This document shows, in pieces, positions 12,805 to 15,231 of a stretch of 15,231 bases of DNA. Both the position numbers and the translations under genes were made by a program. The stretch is from an uncultured Porphyromonadaceae bacterium (GTDB taxonomy: Bacteria; Bacteroidota; Bacteroidia; Bacteroidales; Muribaculaceae): positions 1-15,231 of the forward strand of contig URSD01000050.1 in assembly GCA_900550395.1 (NCBI GenBank), read 5' to 3'. Each line of letters starts with the position of its first letter. Within the stretch, counting starts at the first letter, position 1. The notes beneath the pieces are model-generated. The model ran no database searches. It saw only the letters and a list, made by a program, of their open reading frames with translations, and was not told the DNA's origin.

Positions 12805-13985
12805 ACTCCGATAATCTCATCCTCATATCGCCCGACGAGTACGCCATGCGTCTCGGGCGCCTTCAGCAGGCCATAGCTCCTCTGGCCGACGCCGTGCTGC
12901 TGGCCGACAACGCCGACCTCTACTGGCTCACCGGCCGCGTCTTCGACGGTTTCGCCTTCGTTCCGGCCTCCGGCGAGGCCGTCTTCGGCCTGCGCCGTTG
13001 TGCCCATCTCCGCGGCGCCGGCGTCCGTACCATCCACAAGATAGAGGAATTCGCCGCCTCCCTCCCCGCCGTGCGCCGTCTCGCCTTGGAGCTCGACATC
13101 CTGAGCTACAATGCCGCCGTACGCTATACCCGGGCCTTCGGCCTCGGCGAAGCCGACATTGTCAGCGCCGGCCCGGCGCTCCGTGCCGTGCGCGCCGTCA
13201 AGACCCCCGCCCAGCTGCGCATGATGCGCGACTCGGGGCTGCACCAGGAGACTGTCTACCGCCGCGTGCCGTCGCTCTACACCGAGGGCATGACCGACTA
13301 CGAGCTCCAGGTGGAGATAGAGCGCGCATCGCGCCTCGAAGGCTGCCTCGGCCAGTTCCGCACCGCAGGTTCCGACATGGAACTCTTCATGGGCAACGTG
13401 CTCACCGGTGCCAATGCCGATGCCCCGTCGCCCTACGATTTCGCCATGGGCGGCGCCGGCATGGACCCCTCGCTGCCAGTCGGCGCCGACGGCTCCGTTA
13501 TCCGTCCCGGCTCCACCGTCATGGTCGACGTCAACGGCAACTATACCGGCTATATGACCGACATGACCCGCTGCTTCAGCCTCGGCGACATCCCCTCCGA
13601 GGCCCTGCGCGCCCACGACGTCAGCCGTGCCATCTGCCGCCGGCTCGCCGGAATGGCCGTCCCCGGCGCCGCTGCCGCCGACCTCTACGCCGAGGCCCTG
13701 CGCATGGCCTCCGAAGCCGGACTTGAGGCTTACTTCATGGGCCACCGCCAGCATGCCGGCTTCGTAGGCCACGGTGTGGGCATCGAAATCAACGAGGCGC
13801 CCGTCCTGGCTCCGCGCTCGCGCGACGTGCTACGGGCCGGCATGTGCATTGCTGTGGAGCCCAAGTTCGTGCTTCCCGGGGTAGGGGCCGTCGGCATAGA
13901 GAACACCTACATTGTGCGCGACGGCGGCCTCCCCGCCGAGTGCATCACCAACGCTCCGGAAGAAATCATAAGCCTTCAGCAATGA
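12801..13985 (+). CDS. M24 family metallopeptidase (Xaa-Pro aminopeptidase/dipeptidase-like)
   Basis: 394 residues. The N-terminal creatinase-like domain (about 12-130) is followed by a pita-bread catalytic domain with the five metal ligands: D243 (MVDVNG), D254 (YMTDMTR), H324 (GHGVGIEINE), E353 (AVEPKF) and E367 (GIENTY). This is the prolidase/aminopeptidase P pattern, which uses two metal ions to cleave Xaa-Pro bonds. No signal peptide, so cytoplasmic. The ATG overlaps the HAD stop, and its own TGA overlaps the next ATG, chaining three genes. Peptidase rather than creatinase is favoured by the intact ligand set; substrate length preference is unknown. Confidence 0.92.
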   Translation: MNSDNLILISPDEYAMRLGRLQQAIAPLADAVLLADNADLYWLTGRVFDGFAFVPASGEAVFGLRRCAHLRGAGVRTIHKIEEFAASLPAVRRLALELDILSYNAAVRYTRAFGLGEADIVSAGPALRAVRAVKTPAQLRMMRDSGLHQETVYRRVPSLYTEGMTDYELQVEIERASRLEGCLGQFRTAGSDMELFMGNVLTGANADAPSPYDFAMGGAGMDPSLPVGADGSVIRPGSTVMVDVNGNYTGYMTDMTRCFSLGDIPSEALRAHDVSRAICRRLAGMAVPGAAAADLYAEALRMASEAGLEAYFMGHRQHAGFVGHGVGIEINEAPVLAPRSRDVLRAGMCIAVEPKFVLPGVGAVGIENTYIVRDGGLPAECITNAPEEIISLQQ

Positions 13986-15231
13986 ACCTCGCCCAACGAC
14001 TCACCGACCCTGTCTTCCGCACCGTCGGCTCCGCCGCCGACGGGCTCGGCCGCCCCTGCTACGTGGTGGGCGGCTACGTGCGCGACCTCATCATCGGCCG
14101 CCACAACAAGGACATCGACTTCGTCACCGTAGGCTCCGGCATCGAGCTGGCCGAGGCCGTCGCCGCCCGCTTCGGGCGCCGCTGCCGCGTCAACGTCTAC
14201 CGCACCTACGGCACGGCGCAGATTCGCCGCGGCGACCTCGAGCTGGAGTTCGTAGGCGCACGCCGCGAGAGCTACCGCCGCGAGAGCCGCAACCCCATTG
14301 TCGAGAGTGGCACCCTCGAAGAGGACATCGCCCGCCGCGACTTCACCATCAACGCCATGGCCCTCAGCGTCAACGAGGCTACCTTCGGCGACCTCGTCGA
14401 CCTCCACGGCGGTCTCGACGACATCCGCCGGCGCCTTATCCGCACGCCCCTCGACCCCGACATCACCTTCTCCGACGACCCCCTGCGCATGATGCGCGCC
14501 GTGCGCTTTGCCGCCCAGCTGCAGTTCGACATCGAGCCGGAAACCTTTCAGGCCATATGCCGCAACGCCCCGCGCATCGAGATTATCACCATAGAGCGCA
14601 TCAAGGACGAGCTCTGCAAGATCATGCGCTCGCCCCGGCCCTCCGTCGGCCTCGACCTGCTCCACCGCAGCGGCCTGCTGGCGCTGATATTCCCCGAACT
14701 GGAAGCTCTCGCCGGCGTGGAGGTGGTGCACGGACGCGGCCACAAGGACAATTTCTACCACACGCTTCAGGTGCTCGACACCGTCGCCGCCGCTTCCGAC
14801 AACGAGTGGCTCCGCTGGGCCGCGCTGCTCCACGACATAGGCAAGCCCGCCACAAAGCGCTTCGACGACCACACCGGCTGGACCTTCCACAACCACAACT
14901 TCATAGGCGCCAAGATGGTGCCCCGTATCTTCAGCCGCCTGCGCCTCGGCATGGGTGCCGAGATGCGCTACGTGCAGAAACTCGTCGAGCTGCATATGCG
15001 CCCCATCGCTCTTGTGGAGGACGAGGTCACCGACAGCGCCGTCCGCCGCCTTGTCAACTACGCCGAGGGCGACCTTGACGACCTCATGATTCTCGCCCGC
15101 GCCGACATCACCAGCAAGAACGAGGAGAAGAAACAGCGATTCCTCGACAACTTCGACATCGTCGAGCGCAAATACGCCTACATCCGGGCCCTCGACGCCG
15201 AGCGCGCACGCCGCAACCCCATCGACGGCAA
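13982..15231 (+). CDS. cca: CCA-adding tRNA nucleotidyltransferase with HD domain (3' end outside window)
   Basis: 416 codons are visible and the frame is still open at the window end, so the gene is partial at its 3' end (the family is usually somewhat longer than this). It adds or repairs the CCA terminus of tRNAs. The class II nucleotidyltransferase head shows VVGGYVRDLIIG (about 28-39) and the metal-binding DID (44-46), then RRDFTINAMA (about 118-127) and DDPLRMMRAVRF (about 165-176). An HD domain with ALLHDIGKP (H284-D285) follows, as in the bifunctional CCA enzymes with phosphohydrolase activity. ATG at 13982 overlaps the M24 stop codon. No frame break is seen. Confidence 0.95.
   Translation, partial: MNLAQRLTDPVFRTVGSAADGLGRPCYVVGGYVRDLIIGRHNKDIDFVTVGSGIELAEAVAARFGRRCRVNVYRTYGTAQIRRGDLELEFVGARRESYRRESRNPIVESGTLEEDIARRDFTINAMALSVNEATFGDLVDLHGGLDDIRRRLIRTPLDPDITFSDDPLRMMRAVRFAAQLQFDIEPETFQAICRNAPRIEIITIERIKDELCKIMRSPRPSVGLDLLHRSGLLALIFPELEALAGVEVVHGRGHKDNFYHTLQVLDTVAAASDNEWLRWAALLHDIGKPATKRFDDHTGWTFHNHNFIGAKMVPRIFSRLRLGMGAEMRYVQKLVELHMRPIALVEDEVTDSAVRRLVNYAEGDLDDLMILARADITSKNEEKKQRFLDNFDIVERKYAYIRALDAERARRNPIDG

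Noticed and set aside
12735..14995. Minus-strand open frames opposite the M24 and CCA genes
   Set aside because: Shadows of confident plus-strand genes with intact catalytic motifs; composition explains them.
1..15231. CRISPR arrays, tRNA or rRNA genes, toxin-antitoxin pairs, phage genes
   Set aside because: Looked for on both strands; no regularly spaced direct repeats, no cloverleaf or rRNA-like sequence, and no matching protein families were seen.

Overview
The window looks like chromosome from a GC-rich member of the Bacteroidales, most probably Muribaculaceae-like. The pointers are gldH, a RAYT of Bacteroidales type, a GH95 fucosidase, weak Shine-Dalgarno signals, and TAnnTTTG promoter elements, one of them paired with TTTG 20 bases upstream. 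Family-level placement is inference from style; no rRNA or other marker is present.

Layout. (1) 83-2557: a secreted GH95 alpha-fucosidase. (2) 2558-3099: a repeat-rich spacer ending in a good Bacteroidetes promoter overlaid by a palindromic operator. (3) 3100-4001: a two-gene unit, a six-helix membrane protein and an overlapping small winged-helix regulator that probably controls its own promoter. (4) 4002-5060: a REP-associated tyrosine transposase (RAYT, minus strand) inside long inverted repeats, with further short repeats outside them. (5) 5117-7957: an AT-richer accessory unit holding a promoter, a large structured leader, a small secreted protein, a MORN-repeat protein, a second shorter copy of the leader, an outer-membrane beta-barrel protein and a terminator. 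(6) 8043 to the end: GC-rich core genes on the plus strand. These are a coiled-coil protein, zapA, a probable 6S RNA, rny, ricT, gldH, a HAD phosphatase, an M24 peptidase and the CCA-adding enzyme (cut by the window end). Most neighbours from rny onward overlap or are a few bases apart.

How the genes work together. The zapA and coiled-coil pair belongs to Z-ring assembly. rny and ricT share one base and probably encode an RNA-decay enzyme and its Fe-S specificity factor. The three last genes are chained by ATGA-type overlaps, suggesting co-translation rather than shared function.

The least explained material is the accessory unit at 5117-7957. Two related RNA structures, one at the predicted 5' end and one between genes, precede genes for secreted or envelope proteins. 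It could be a small envelope-directed operon under RNA-level control, or a cassette bounded by structured repeats. No function is claimed for its three proteins beyond their visible domains.
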